Of a DNA stretch of 64,000 bases, positions 11,415 to 37,700 are shown one piece after another. The DNA lies in assembly GCA_020746105.1 (NCBI GenBank), contig CM036621.1, forward strand, positions 25,439,501 to 25,503,500, given 5' to 3'. Both the position numbers and the translations under genes were made by a program. Origin of the DNA: Trogon surrucura (Eukaryota > Chordata > Aves > Trogoniformes > Trogonidae). The notes below the pieces were generated by a model, which saw only the letters and a list, made by a program, of their open reading frames with translations, did not search any database and had not been told where the DNA came from. Within the stretch, counting starts at the first letter, position 1. Every line of letters starts with the position of its first letter.

Positions 11415-12458
11415 AGTTTAAAGAACGCTCTATGAGTCCCGCCAGCTCATGACCAAGGATCCTTTTTTCCCTTTGTGTCATTTGAACCCCAGCTTGTTTC
11501 AGTAGACCAGGTGCCCTGTAGATCTCCCCATGGTTAAAAAATCCAAAGCTAGACCGCTGGTACCACCCCTTTAGCCAAGTGTTAATCTGCTGCACTTTGT
11601 CAAACCTACCACTATTTTTCCTCATAATTGAAGGAATAGAGGCAATCACAACCTGTGCGCCTGATCCTTCTAGCATCCGCCCCAGTGCCCTAAAGTCCCT
11701 TTTGATTGCTTCTGGCCGTCTCTCTACTATCTCATCATTACTGATCTGCATAACCAAAAGCAGGTAATAGTCCGTGGGTTTGACCAGACCAGGAAGCTTC
11801 TTGATAACATCTTAACTCGGGCCCCAGGGAGGCAGCAGACTTCCCTGTGGGTCGGATCAGGGCGGCAGACAGGGCCCTCTGTTCCCCTCAAGAGGGAGTC
11901 TCCAATTACAATTACCCTCCTTTTTTTCTCAGATGAAGAAGTCCTAATGCGTGTATCCGAGTGACTCACCCTAGACAGCCCTATGGGTGAACCCTCCACT
12001 GACTCTTCCTTGGCCTGGCTCTCATTGTCTAGAGCCCCATACCTGTTTTGCAGGGGCAACCGGGCAGGTGAGGGAGGCCGGGCAGGGATTTTCCTTCCTC
12101 TCCTGGCAGGCACCTGCTTCCACTCTTCCCTATCCTTTAGGTCCCCCCCTTTTGCCTGATGGCCAGAGGTGGGGCGATATTCAGCTCTTTGCAGAGCTTG
12201 CTGCTCGCCATTCAGGATGTGACTCCACCGATCTATCTCTCTCTCCAACTCCCTAATGCTCCTCAGCCTTTCTACTTCCTCCTTCAGATCGCTCACCTGG
12301 TCACATCGGACACAGGCGTCGCCTCCACTACCCTCCATGGCCAGTGCCAGGCTCCAGCATTCTCTGCAGCCCGAGGCCTGAACACCCACATGCTTACCTG
12401 GGGCCTCTGTCTGGGTGCCCACAGTTTTTCTAACAACCATTGACCTGGTGGCAACCAT
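11413..12458 (-). pseudogene. CR1 ORF1 (zinc-finger/coiled-coil/SGNH-like protein) with one frameshift
   Basis: CR1 ORF1 encodes an accessory protein of the retrotransposon RNP. The start is the ATG at 12458, with A at -3 and G at +4; the frame extends upstream without another ATG. Residues 31-52 show C-x2-C-x14-C-x2-C (CREC and CVRC), a likely zinc-binding finger. A charged heptad-like stretch follows (about 56-78, LKEEVERLR...), then a basic, proline-rich linker. An SGNH-hydrolase-like domain begins at GDSLL (about 186-190). One base is missing near 11811, so the first frame runs out of frame to about 11727. The original frame resumes and continues to the stop at 11413-11415, ending in AGLIERSLN. 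The segment aligned with the family's Asp-x-x-His block reads AGVQ (about 11493-11482), so the acid and histidine appear absent. Family assignment is secure; loss of activity is inference. Confidence 0.88.
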
Positions 12459-12623
12459 AGTTGGCTCTACAATACAAAGACTCTCCGGAAAGCTATGCAC
12501 GGAATAGTTTACAGGCCTTTTAAGTACTTGCCTTTTAACAAAGACTTACCCTTTTGTTCGGTGAACAGGGACTAGTCCCTGCCCTCCCCAAGGCTTCTTA
12601 TACCTTGAGGGCACAGTTAACAG

Positions 12624-12643
12624 CTGATCACCGTGTTTAAAAT
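12624..12643. repeat. 20-bp direct repeat, copy 1, in CR1 5' UTR
   Basis: Identical to 12854-12873, offset by exactly 230 bp. The sequences on either side of the two copies differ. Confidence 0.9.
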
Positions 12644-12853
12644 CGCCGCGCCGCTGAGGGTGGCTCCGCCCACGCTATCTCGGGTGTCCGCCCTGGAGCT
12701 GCCGGTGCGGCCTCAGGTGTGGTTGCTGTAGCCGGCTTAAAAAAAAGCCCCCCAAAAGCTTTCTGCCAGCCTTTTTTTTTTGCTTAGATTCCTTCCCCAG
12801 TGCAGTCTTACCTGCTCTGAAGCTGGGCTCGACAGCAAAATGGCCTTTACCTC

Positions 12854-12873
12854 CTGATCACCGTGTTTAAAAT
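12854..12873. repeat. 20-bp direct repeat, copy 2, at CR1 5' boundary
   Basis: Identical to 12624-12643. It sits where the GC-rich element ends and AT-rich intron begins, so it may mark the element's 5' end. Confidence 0.9.
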
Positions 12874-25992
<13,119 letters not shown>

Positions 25993-26780
25993 TCAAATGA
26001 ATTTTTTCATTCATTCAGTTAGTCATTCATACAGTCTTTACATTGACCTGTTCAGGTAATATCCGAGAATTAACATGCAGATACTTTTAAGAAAGGACAA
26101 GCAGGAGAATATCTCAAGATTCCTTAACCCCACATTAACCCTTAAAGAACTGACTTCTTTCTACAGGAAACACACTTATGATACTTTAGGAACAAACCTA
26201 ACAAGCACACAGTTACAGTGAAACATTACATGTTTTTAATTCATGTTATAAAACCTTTAAAAAAAAAAAAAAGTAGTTGCTTAGGAATACGTTACCCATT
26301 AGCAACCTGGGGTACTTAGCCTTGTAGAATCCCTTGTTTCTAAGAAGTTGGGTTTGGATTTATTTTTTTTTCCTTTTTCTCACTTCTCTTTTGTGTATGG
26401 CTATTTAATGTACTTTAGTACAGTACTATGAACTGAGTAGAAAAGCAGCATAGCTCACTGGTAAAATTAAATAATAAAATAAATTGAGGAATTTGAAGCA
26501 GTACTCTAAGGGTTAATTTCTGCATGCAGCTTAATTAAAATACCTTTGTGTGTATCCGGCAGCCATTGCAAATTCTAGATTATATTATGCTTTATTTAAC
26601 ATTGGGACAGGTCCAAAGCATACTCTATACAAACTGGTACTTTATAGATATAATTTTATCTAAGGAAGGAGGTAACTCCCACAAGTATGATTAGTGATTT
26701 ATTTGTGAGGTTTCTAAAAGAGGTTGGAGAAGCCACAGAATAATGTTGGAGTCACAGACCAAAGAGAAAGTCATGTCCCA

Positions 26781-26852
26781 ATATATGCTGATGTATATAC
26801 TGTATATACATAATGTCCTGCCATATATACATATATATACACACATATATTG
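26781..26852. repeat. TA-rich imperfect microsatellite
   Basis: A run of alternating T/A with interruptions (atatatg, tgtatatac, catatatacatatatatac, acacatatat). It is self-complementary and could form cruciforms. Confidence 0.7.
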
Positions 26853-29841
26853 CAAATGATCATGTATTCATCACAACTGTAATAAGGCAGAAAACCAGAA
26901 TGTAGATCACTTGATCATTTGGAGCCCTAGAAAACATCCTTTTAGGAAAGAATAAATTCTTTGGCTTCCCAGGTCAAATAAATCACTGAACGTGAGCGTA
27001 ATACCAGTTAGTATAGTGGCAGCTCTGCAAATATAATGCTAGACTGCTCAACAAGCAAGATTCTATGCGTTATGAATGTCAGTTACCTAATTTAAGGCAT
27101 AAAGAAAATTACCTGGGCTACCAGGTCATTACACATGCAGCCAAATTTTCCATTCCTTGTATACATTACAGGTCAAACAAGTTAAATACAGCATGCCCTC
27201 TCCTGTCTTTAGATGTATGAATGTATACAGCAAAATTCTCCTCGATGTACAATAGCTTTATATTTTAAGAAGCTTCAGTGCTAAAGGAAATCATATTAAA
27301 ATGCAAAGACATTGAAATTATGAAATGTTTCTCTTATAGTTCAAATAAAATTTATTTACAAAAGCAGGCAGAAGGGAAGAGAAGCCAAATGTTAACATAT
27401 AGGACGGAAGACAGCACCTCATACTTCGCAAATGTGGCTTTAGCCAAAACCCAGTGGATGTCATCCGAGAATTCAACAAGACAATTTTCTGTACGGCATT
27501 ATTCAAAGCAAAGGATTATGTCAAAATAAGGTAGGCTACACACCGAGTCGCTATGCACCCTACCAACAGAAATCACAGGAGTACAGCAAAAGAAAAATGA
27601 ACAACCCTGCACCAACACAGAGGCTTAGACTCTTAATTCGAAGTTCGGTTCCTGTAAAAGCTGCTGAAATCCACTGAAGCTAATGGAATTACACAGCTTT
27701 ATAATCAGGCTAGAGAGAGCTTCATTATCTTCCTTGCCACAGTTATTTGGTACTCGTCATGATTGTTAGATGAGGTCAGCTAAGGTTGTAGTTAACAGCT
27801 GTACTTTTGTACCACTGTCCTTTACAAAAATCTACAAGAACTGACAAATTATCTACTGCATAATAATTCTTCATATTGCTTGGATAACACTCAGCACAGT
27901 GAACCACAATCCTGATCTGGTACTTCTGTTTACCTAATACCAGAATTACTACTTCTGCTGGTCATGTTCCTAAAGCATCCTTCATTTCAGAGATCATCTC
28001 TCTCTTTCAATTTTTAAGTTTTCCACTTCAAAGACAAACACAATGTCCTTCTTTTATTTTAAATGATTAATTTTTTCAAAAGATATGTCTAAAGAAGGTT
28101 AAAGAAATGATTATTTATACTCACATGACGGATTTTAAATTTTCCAAATTAAATTTTGGTGCTATCCTTCAGTTTGGATTTTTCGTTTTCAGCAGCAGCT
28201 CTCATTTGGGCTGAGAGAAAAATATGGCCACTATGATTTATCATCGCACCATTCAGTCTGCTGCAGAAAGGAAGCCAACTTGAAACTCCTCTTTACATCA
28301 AGTTTCGCAAAAATGGAAGTGCTATAGTTCTTTGAGTTCCAGACAGTAGTGTTCTGGGGTCTCCAGGACTAGCAATATATTCCTCATTTTAAACTAAAAT
28401 CAGATGGCTTGTCCTATGGGATCTCACCCCTCTAGGTCAGCAAAGGTTTCACCTTTGAAGAAGCCAAAAGACTGCTAAAAATGCTTTTATTACTCGTCCA
28501 TTGAAGCACGCTTCATATAAGTGTGTTTTCATGCATTTATACTACTAAACACCAGGAGAAACTACACTAAAATCAATGGGATACCATAATACTAAAAATT
28601 ATAGGAAAGATTTAACATAATTGGATAAAAATTACAGTAAAGACATAAGTAAATGGCATATTTATGTGCACTTTGAAGGAGTTTCTTGAATTTGTTACAC
28701 AAAGATTGAAAAAAAAATCTGCTCTAGCAATGAAAAAGTTATCATTTGCTGCAACTGTGTTCTGTGCTACAATTTAATACAAAAATCACATTGGAGAAAC
28801 AGCAGTGGGCTTAGGTTGCCTAATCTGCACTGAAGACAGAACCTTATTTGATTTTTCAGGCAGGGACTACACTCTAATTCCCTTCCTTCCTCTCCTGCTC
28901 TTTAAACACTGTTGTTCATTTCTGTTTCACATTACCTCTATCTTTTTTGTTCTGTTTACTATTACAGCATTTTTACAGCAACACTAATACCTATAAAGCT
29001 CATTTACACAGGTATCATAGGCATGAGCAAAAGTGAGTTCAAGAGAAGTTTCAAGATTAGTCCAGTTTAACTTTACACATATGGGGCAAAATTTTGACAA
29101 GGTGTTTGCAGCATCTTTAAATTATTTTCACAATCAACACTGCAGGCAATATTTTACATGACACTTCTACCACAGCTGAACAAACGAATGACCCCTTGTC
29201 ACTTCAAGACAAGAGAATTTACTGCTGCATAAGTACTTTTCTCACAAGTTTAGTTCATGTATTTAGTTATTATTCTCACTTATTTCTGGTTCATTGAAAT
29301 GCTTCTGATGCATTTGAAATTATTCTGCTGGGATTATGCTTTGAATAGTCATAGAATGAGTGGGAGAAGGCAAAAAAAAATAGTATGCAGTTGAGGGTTT
29401 TCCAAAATTACTTGTTTCTGCAAGTATATTAATCCAAAGCTTCCCATAAGAGAAGCCTTCATAGAATATTTCCAGGATTCTGAAATTGCAACAGAGTTGA
29501 AAATATCTTGAGTGCACTTCCCTGTATCACTTCATCTCTTGGTAGGAGCTGTAAAGCCCATTTCCAACTCAGATCAAAGCCTTGGCGTGACATATCCATC
29601 TATGTCACAGTGCAATCACTGTCATGATGACCACACAGAAGGAAGAGGAAGCAATTCTATGTTCATTCAGACTTTGCAATCACAGTGACATCTCTCGGAA
29701 TGATTTTACATTAAAAGTCCCCCACAATAATGGGAAAGGTTGTGCATACCCAGTTCAGCACTTAGATAACTATCCAATATGCAATTTACAGCTCTATTCT
29801 TTCCTTGTAAGGAAGTGGACCCTTGTACTTTTTTTGCACGT

Positions 29842-29912
29842 CATGTCAGTCTGCTCTTAATGCCAAGTCGATGCTTGTCAGTCTGCATGTCAGTCTGCTC
29901 TTTAATGCCAAG
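29842..29912. repeat. Short tandem duplication, 44-bp spacing
   Basis: catgtcagtctgctcttaat at 29842 recurs at 29886 with one extra T, both followed by GCCAAG. A third partial copy (tgtcagtctgc) lies between them at about 29876. Confidence 0.75.
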
Positions 29913-31716
29913 GTCTGCAAAGACTAAGGTGATGCCAATTCTATATGATAATACCTATGTATAATCATACACTAAAAAGAAAAACATTAATTTTGAGACA
30001 TGTTGGTCCAGTTATATTTTACCAAGTGTTTTGAAGATGGTAAGTTCCATGTAAAACATTCATAAACCACCGAAAAAGAAAATTACTTCTACTGTAACTT
30101 CAGGGAAGTATTGATATAAATACCATTCCACAGCTGCTGTCTTTGGAACTTTAAGATATTGAAACTTTTAGAAATTCAGAAAATCGTCCTGATTTACAAT
30201 GTAAATTTTTAGAAGCAATGTTGTCATCTGAATACTGGAGGAAAAAATCCATTACTGAAATTAAATAAAATATTTTTAATTCTTAATATTAATTATATTA
30301 GATTTAATGTGCATTATACAAATTTAATGTGCATGAGAAAGAAATACAACTACAAAAAAACAGTAAGTTTTGAATTTCCTTCTCATGACAGTTTTTAGAG
30401 TGCACAATAGTTAATTATATAAAAAAAAACCAGTAAAACATGCAGCTTCTATCAGAATGCATATCCATTGATGAAAACTAATCTTAAAATCTAATTATAA
30501 TCATGTATAGTAATACTGGTAGAGTCTGCTAAATATAACCAAGGGAAATAATAATGGAGAGAAACTACTCAATATTTAGAAGCTCTTTAGTATCTCATAA
30601 TTTGAAGACATTCCATCCACTTCTCATTCCCAAATTGAATAAAATTAATATGTATGAATATGGGCATGTAAATATGCTTTGCTCATAAAACTGTCTATAG
30701 TGGTCTTTTTTTTCCAAATTATTTCGTTATTCTGAAAGCTCCTCAGTTGAATTCCCTCAAATTTATTTATATAACAAACCCATTTCTACAAAGTTTAGAG
30801 TAAAAAATTAGTTTGGCACAAATTTGATATGACAGTGTCCATATATACTCCTTTAATACATATTTTTAACAGAATGAAAAAAAAAATGGTGTTATTGTTT
30901 CACTTTTTAATTGTTGTTTCAGTGATGTAGTACTACAGTAAAATTAAGGGAAAAGCCAGATGTATCAATTAGTAAAAGCAGTGTTCATTCAAAGTAGAAT
31001 AGTTTCTGCTACTTTAATTACAGTTTAGCAGTACAGCTCAGAAGGGAATAAGCAGCTAAAAATCTTCTTTACTGAAATAGGCATGAACATACAGCAGAAC
31101 TAAAAACATGGATGCCTAACAAGTGTTAACCTAGTGAAACTAATAGCATAATTAAAATAAATCAGCAAGACTAAATAAGACTCAAACATCTCCGAGAGTG
31201 GTAAGAGAGTATAATGTTTTTTTTACTTCAAATACGTTTCATTTATTAACAAAATTAGTTGCACAGTAAGAAAACAAAGTATTTTCTTGTAGCACGTGTA
31301 CTGATCTTCTAAACGTAAGATGTTTCGGGAAATGACTCAGTTTAGAAGGCCTTTCTTTCAGTCATAACATCAACAAGCTCATTAATTTTTTGGTGCCAAA
31401 TGTCTTCTAAATTACTTCACTCTCCCTTGACATGATCTGGTCTCTCACCAGTGAGGTGAAATCCATAAAACTCCACGGGATATTGCTTCCTCTTAGAGAT
31501 GTAATTTTCTAAGAGCATTTTCTAAGAGGTTTTGTATATGTAAAGCTAGTGAGTGAAGGAGGAACAAGTTCTTTTTCACTGAATTTTGGATAGCCAAGGA
31601 TGATGCTGCGACCGTTTCCTGTACCTTCTTATCTTGTCACTGATAAACATACACTTAAATCCTTTTTGACCACTCAACGTCCTACGTCTAAACCCTTAGC
31701 TACGTGTTTCTCCTAT

Positions 31717-31736
31717 GCACACACACACATACACAG
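31717..31736. repeat. Short (CA)n run
   Basis: About nine CA dinucleotides with one interruption (cacacacacacatacaca). Confidence 0.6.
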
Positions 31737-34700
31737 AGAACCTTCTGCACCCAACACCTTTCAGTGTCAAATCCTGGAGTTTCTCTTTTAAACTCATAGT
31801 TTAGATGCTGACCATGTTTGTTTGCCTCTCTCAGCTTTTTTAATTGTACGTTCTTCCTGTCTTGACTATTACTTTATCCTCCTCTTCCTTCAGAAAGCTT
31901 CAGACAATATTCCTGCATAACTCCTTGGGACTTGATGTCAAGTACCTTTTCTAAACTCTATTCTGTCTCTCACTTGCTCAATGAGTTAAATTGCATTTGT
32001 CTTTCCAGTCACAAAATCTCCTCAATTTCAGCATGCCACTAACTTATTTTGGATTAACTCTATCGTACTGTCTCTGTCTCCATCTCCATTCCTGCCTTGC
32101 CTGCATGTGGAGCAGCCTCCTGTCTTCACTTCGATATGCATCTTTCACATTCCTTTTGAAAATGCGTTGCTGACCTTAGGCTCATAGACACTAAGGCGTC
32201 TTTGAATTACATCAAGAATCAATATCTTTTTTGTTCAATTTTAAGGTAAATAAGCTAAATATAAATGTGATCAAAATAAAAGGTGACCTGCCAAATAATG
32301 TGAAATAAAGCTATGTTCCAAGATTTCTTGGACGATGGCTTAATTACGCCTTGTAAATTGCATCTCAAGAGAATTGCTTTTCAGGACAAAAAAAGTATGA
32401 ACAACGCAAGTGTGTGTCCTCACTTCCCCTTCCTAATTTCTATCACAATATCTTTTGTTCTTCTTTGAAGTCTGACAGATCACTGGCATTAGAATATTAC
32501 TGTTCTATTTCTAACCTAATTAAAAAAATGCATCATGACTCTCTGTTCTGCAGATGCTTTCTACAAATAAGTACTTCTATATTATTTTCTTAGCACACTG
32601 GGGAGCCTTGATAAGCTTCTAGACTAATTTGGGGTAAAATTAACAGGTTTCCACATCCTCCTTAAAAAAAAAAATCCACTCCCAGAAGAAATAAGCAACA
32701 ACAAAACCAGATCAATTAGTAATAAATTGGTACAACAGCATCATTTAGTAAAGATTTTTCTAATAATTGGAGCCAGAGATATGCTTTTTTTCCTTATGAT
32801 TCTTTCACTTTTCAGAATCATGTGATAAAGAACGGGGCATAGAAGCAGTGCATTTTTTCCTCTGAATGTTTAACTTGTCTTACATTTAAAGCTATACTTA
32901 CATGCTGTGAACTGGCAGTTTTCAATGCAAAATTTATTCAGTTTACAAACTGAGACAGAGAAGGACTTCCAGAGGGAAAGAAAAAATTTTAATTTCTGTC
33001 ACATCCATGTATGAACTTGAGAGCCAGATTAAAGTTGGTACACAACCGCAGAACAAAGGTATACTTTTCTCATGCTCATCTCAGATGCACCAGATTTTGC
33101 CTGCCCTAACTCTGCTTCCATAAAACTGCTTCCAACTGACAACATATCAAATGAGAGAGTCAAGTAACATTGCTAGTAGTTATTTTACATAAATGAACTA
33201 AAGTAACTTGGTAAAATTCAGTATGATGTTGTCAGTTTTCATCTTTCTCAAGTTTTCAATGAATTTTAAGTACACCATACTTCTTCACAGACTGCCCTAG
33301 TATAACGCAAACCAACATACCACAGAACTCAAAATAAAATTCTTACACTTCTCAGCCCAAATACAAAATTGTATACAAGTATGATAACAAGAAACTTCTA
33401 CTTACTTTTTCACATTGAATTACTGAAATATACAGGAAATACACACACTCTGAAAATGTATTTTTTAACTTCATCAGGGTGTATGTACATTTACTACTGC
33501 CTGCAGCAGGAGTAATTATTGACTTTCACAAACAAAAGCTGAAGGAAGATTCCTGCAGAATAGCTAAACGACTTGGAATTAAGCACTGGTACAGGCATAA
33601 GTAAATGGCCCACAGACAATCTTCATAACTCTTCTAAGGTCTCTTGGTAGCGCACAGAAGAGAGAGAGCATGCGCTTTCTTGCAAAATACACTGTTAAGA
33701 TCTTCATCTTATCCAAGATAATCACATTTGAAAGGTTTCCTAAGAACCACACAGGTAAGTAGGAGGAGTATACTATTTTACTTTGCATTAGATTTGTTAA
33801 TTGCTTACCACAAGTTGAGAACACTGGAAACTGCAAATAGTACCACATTACCTTGCCAAAAATTCTCCCTGATGACAAGCAAAATCTAAGAAATAGAGCA
33901 ACAATGCCAGGGATCACATTTTTAATCAAAGGTTTTTGTGTGAGACTACTATATTAAAGAGAAAACCACCAGTATATGGTTTCAAATAACCTTATATTAT
34001 TACCTTTTTTGACAACATTTAATAAGCCACTGCAGTTATATCTAGTACGACAATTGTATAATAGAAGATTCTGTTAAATTGCATACCCTATATACCAAAG
34101 TTGACAATCTTGCATGTTTCTATTTTGTAGTAAGACTCCTTTCTATTTCTTCTTGCCTGACATAATATAATTGTTATTTGACACTCTTTATCAAAGTATA
34201 TCAAGGAGTAATATGTTGTCGTAGTTGCTTATAGCAGAGAACAGAAAATAACTGGTGACATGAAAATGCAACACGCCATATGATGCTGCAAAAAGAATAC
34301 TAATTCCATTTCCATGTTGACACTGATTAAACAAATGGAAACGGATCAAGTTCCTGAGAAGTATATCAGGAGCATAAAACTTTTTCAATTAAAACACATA
34401 GTTAAATGCTGGAATGGGTTCTTTGTGAAGAATGGTGACACTCAGATTTTTGAAACGGTAGTAAATGAAGAGTACCAAATAAACTGGAGTGCTATAATAT
34501 TTCCATTTCATTCATCTGACTGTCCTTTCTGAGTTTCCTTCTTCTAATACTTTAACAAAAACATCTTACTATTGTACTTTTTACTGAATAATAGTAAACT
34601 CAAACCCGTATTTTTTGACTTTTATGTCAGTGAATGAGGTAATTGAGCAATGAAAGGTAGAAGGACTGCAAAGTGGCAAAAACTTGACATTGCCTTACTT

Positions 34701-37700
34701 GATGAGCTTTTTTGGTCAGCTGTTTTACTGCATAATCCAGGCAGCATTCACTCCCAACATATGAAAACAAGACTGTCCTTTCTATGGGTTTCCTTTTTCC
34801 CTCCCTGGACTCCTAAAGAGTCTTCATTGAACAGGTCTTTTTAAAGAAAAACTCACGTACATGGTTTTTCTAAGCAGACAACCCTCTGTTGTGACTTACT
34901 TTCTATACGTAACTACAATCTTGCAAATTTTCCTACTTCAAAATTTTCATGTCACAGCTGTTCCAGCTGTGGGACCTGAATACTTACCAGGACTGTGTTA
35001 GGGGGAAACTACCATACAGCTAAGGCAAAATGCTGATTCTTTGGGAGAATAGCCACATTTTACTTTGCAAAAGAATAGAAGCAATTTAAACGAATAAAAA
35101 GAAATTAAAAGAATACTTCAACTCTTCCCTAGTTCAACTTAACAGGCAAGGAAACTAGCTTGGAGCCTGAATAATAGTTGCAATCACAGTGGCTTTTCTA
35201 AATGGGAAAGGCAAACCCCTTCTTAGGCAGATTAATGATACTATGGCTTTCTTTTTTAGCATTCACTTTATCTCTATTAACAAGATGAGCTACTGCCAAC
35301 ACCTGTAGCAGTTGCTCAAATCAACTATTACAAGCCCTATATAAAACTACTTTACACCAATGTAAGAAGAGGATTATGTTAAAAACAAATATATAGTGCC
35401 CCTTTTTTCCTCGCACCGTCTCAAAATTGCTTGCACTGTATCATTCAACAGCTTTTTATCCTGACTCCTGTGCATGGGACGTGTTGTCAGGTTTACACAC
35501 TGAGCTGCTGGAAAGTCAAAAGGACTGGTGTAATAATCCATTCTACACCACTTTCACAAGGAAGAACTTCATGTTGCCATACAGATACATATCTGATGAG
35601 TTTTACAGTCCTAAAAGAGTTTTCCTTCATTATAAGAAAAAAAAAAAAGTAACTGCCATTATGTCAAATATAGGGATAACATAAAAATCAAATCCTAAAT
35701 AATCCTAAACAGTATCAGAATGTGGGTGGCATGATAACAGTTGTGAAAATTACTTCCCTTTTTTATGGCTTGGTTATATTGTTTTGACTATATTGCACGT
35801 TATCAGTTACTTGCTTAAAAGAGTACAATCTGGCTTTATACATATCTGTTCTCAATTACAATTTTTCAAACATCATAACGTTTTAGATTATAAGCCCTCA
35901 TAGTTTTATGTGTGGGACAAATAATGTCCATTTATCAAGTTGAAAATTAATTTGCAATCCATAAATTAATTTTGACCCAAAATGCACAAAATGTAACCTC
36001 TGAACACATGCACTCAACATCTGCACTGATTGACAGCACTAAAAAATCGTATTTGGACACAGTGTTTGAAGTCACTTGCCAACATGCTTTTTCCTAATTT
36101 TAGCAGGAAACAACAGGATTAACATTAAATCATATCTTCTACTGTGCTGACTGAAGACTTATCTGAATACATTTAAGCATACATGAGTAACAGGCTGCTC
36201 AGGATGGTCACAATGTCATTTGTAGAAGAAACTTTGAGCAGTGTTACAGTCCATATACAATTTTATTTTAGTGGTGGCTTGTAAATCAATACATTTTACA
36301 TTATTTTGCAGGCTACTTAATATTACTAAAAAATAAAAAAGCACTTTGAAATTCTTTCCAAATTCTGACTTTTAGTAAATGATTATAAACAATCTTACCT
36401 CTTCTCACTGTTACCTGCTGCTAAAGTTGACAGCAGGGAGAGGTTTCTCTCTCTGAACACTATTGGCATCATTCAGACATCACCACAACAGAATAGTTAG
36501 TAAAGTCTTTCTTTCCCACGTCTTGACCACAGTGCAATTGTCTATCTAGTCAATGAACTACTATAATATGTCAGAAATGTTAAATGTATAGACCTGATAC
36601 ATAGTACATCCTATTCGTTCTATAAAAGCTTAGCTAAAGATAAGAATAATTTACATTTGCTCAAATTTTCTAATTTTATGTTTGTTTTTTTAAACTCAGT
36701 TCATGCACTTAATGCTCTAGACTGCATTCAGTGTATACGACATTATGGTAAGCATATTAGCATGCACAGGCAATACAAGAATAGATTATCATTAATCCCA
36801 TAGACAACCAAAAAAGGTGAAGTTGCATCATGCAATGAAACCACAGCTTGGCCTGGGCTGCCATGCAGAAAAAAACCTACATCAATGAGTCTGCTGTACG
36901 GCTCCTAGGTAAGAGTTGATATGAAAGAGGTGAGTTATTTCAGCAATGATGTCACAGGCTGAAAATGTTTATACTACTGAAAACAAAATACTGTACATAG
37001 CACCAGTATTACGCTGGGGAGGGGAGGGGAAGATGTTTGTAGAGGAGGACAAAAAGGATGAGAAAGAGAAGAAGGAGGAATTATAAATTACAGTAACAAG
37101 TCCGAAATCCAATTGGTTCTTTTTAATAAGCATTTTGTTATTTCATTCAAAATAATCTCACCTGAGTTTTCAAAGCAAACCTGAATTTTCAATCTATTTT
37201 GCAAAAAAAACAACGGATGAAATAATGAGATATAGGGTGGTTCCAAAACGTCAATAGTGTTCAGTAACTCATGAATAACTGAAGATAATAAACACACAAA
37301 TACGCAGAGGTGAAATTTTCAATGCAGTGCACAGGATCTAAACCACACAACTTCCACTGATTTGGATGCATAATGTATTGGAATGAATGAATACAGGTAA
37401 TGTAAGGGAGGCACTGATATGAGCAATTTATTCATCTGCCATCTGCTGCTTTTCTAGTAAGATATCTTTCTGCTGAATAAAGCAGGGCTTTTTGCAGAAA
37501 CTGTGGTAATTCTGAATTGCCTTTACCTCACTCACCTTCACAGTTGTTTCGAATGTAAAAAATGTGACCTGAATAACAGCGTGACCACCTAGCCCAGTAC
37601 TTCATAGCCAGATTCCAGTGAGCTCAGAAAGAAATTTTTGACCAGGTAATTTATTTTAATGCAACATTCACATAAGAGATCACACCCTTTGATGAAAAAA

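Larger units (their letters stand above)
6294..12873 (-). mobile_element. Nearly full-length CR1 LINE, interrupted by a nested CR1
   Basis: CR1 non-LTR retrotransposon in sense orientation to KCNMA1. From its 5' end (high coordinate) it has a GC-rich 5' UTR (12873-12459), ORF1 (12458-11413, one frameshift), ORF2 (9259-6374, intact), a short 3' UTR and a tail of two ATTCTATG-type units ending at about 6294. A second CR1 (9264-11405) splits it at the ORF1/ORF2 junction. Without that insertion it would be about 4.4 kb, close to the length known for complete chicken CR1. Most genomic CR1 copies are heavily 5'-truncated, so one with 5' UTR and both ORFs is uncommon. The 5' boundary is set where GC-rich sequence gives way to AT-rich intron and is approximate. 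No convincing target-site duplication for the whole element was seen. Confidence 0.93.
12459..12873 (-). promoter_or_regulatory. CR1 5' UTR / probable internal promoter
   Basis: GC-rich, CpG-containing sequence upstream of CR1 ORF1, sharply different from the AT-rich flank after 12873. It holds a GC-box (GGGCGGAG on the minus strand, 12664-12671). A perfect 20-bp direct repeat (ctgatcaccgtgtttaaaat) occurs at 12624-12643 and 12854-12873. Full-length CR1 elements are expected to carry their promoter here. Its activity in this copy is not shown. Confidence 0.7.

Noticed and set aside
33579..33929. 116-codon minus-strand open frame considered as a KCNMA1 exon
   Set aside because: The translation does not match any BK channel segment and runs without splice signals in the expected phase.
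37015..37034. G-rich run ggggaggggagggg as a possible G-quadruplex
   Set aside because: Only three runs of four G are present; a standard four-tract quadruplex is not complete.
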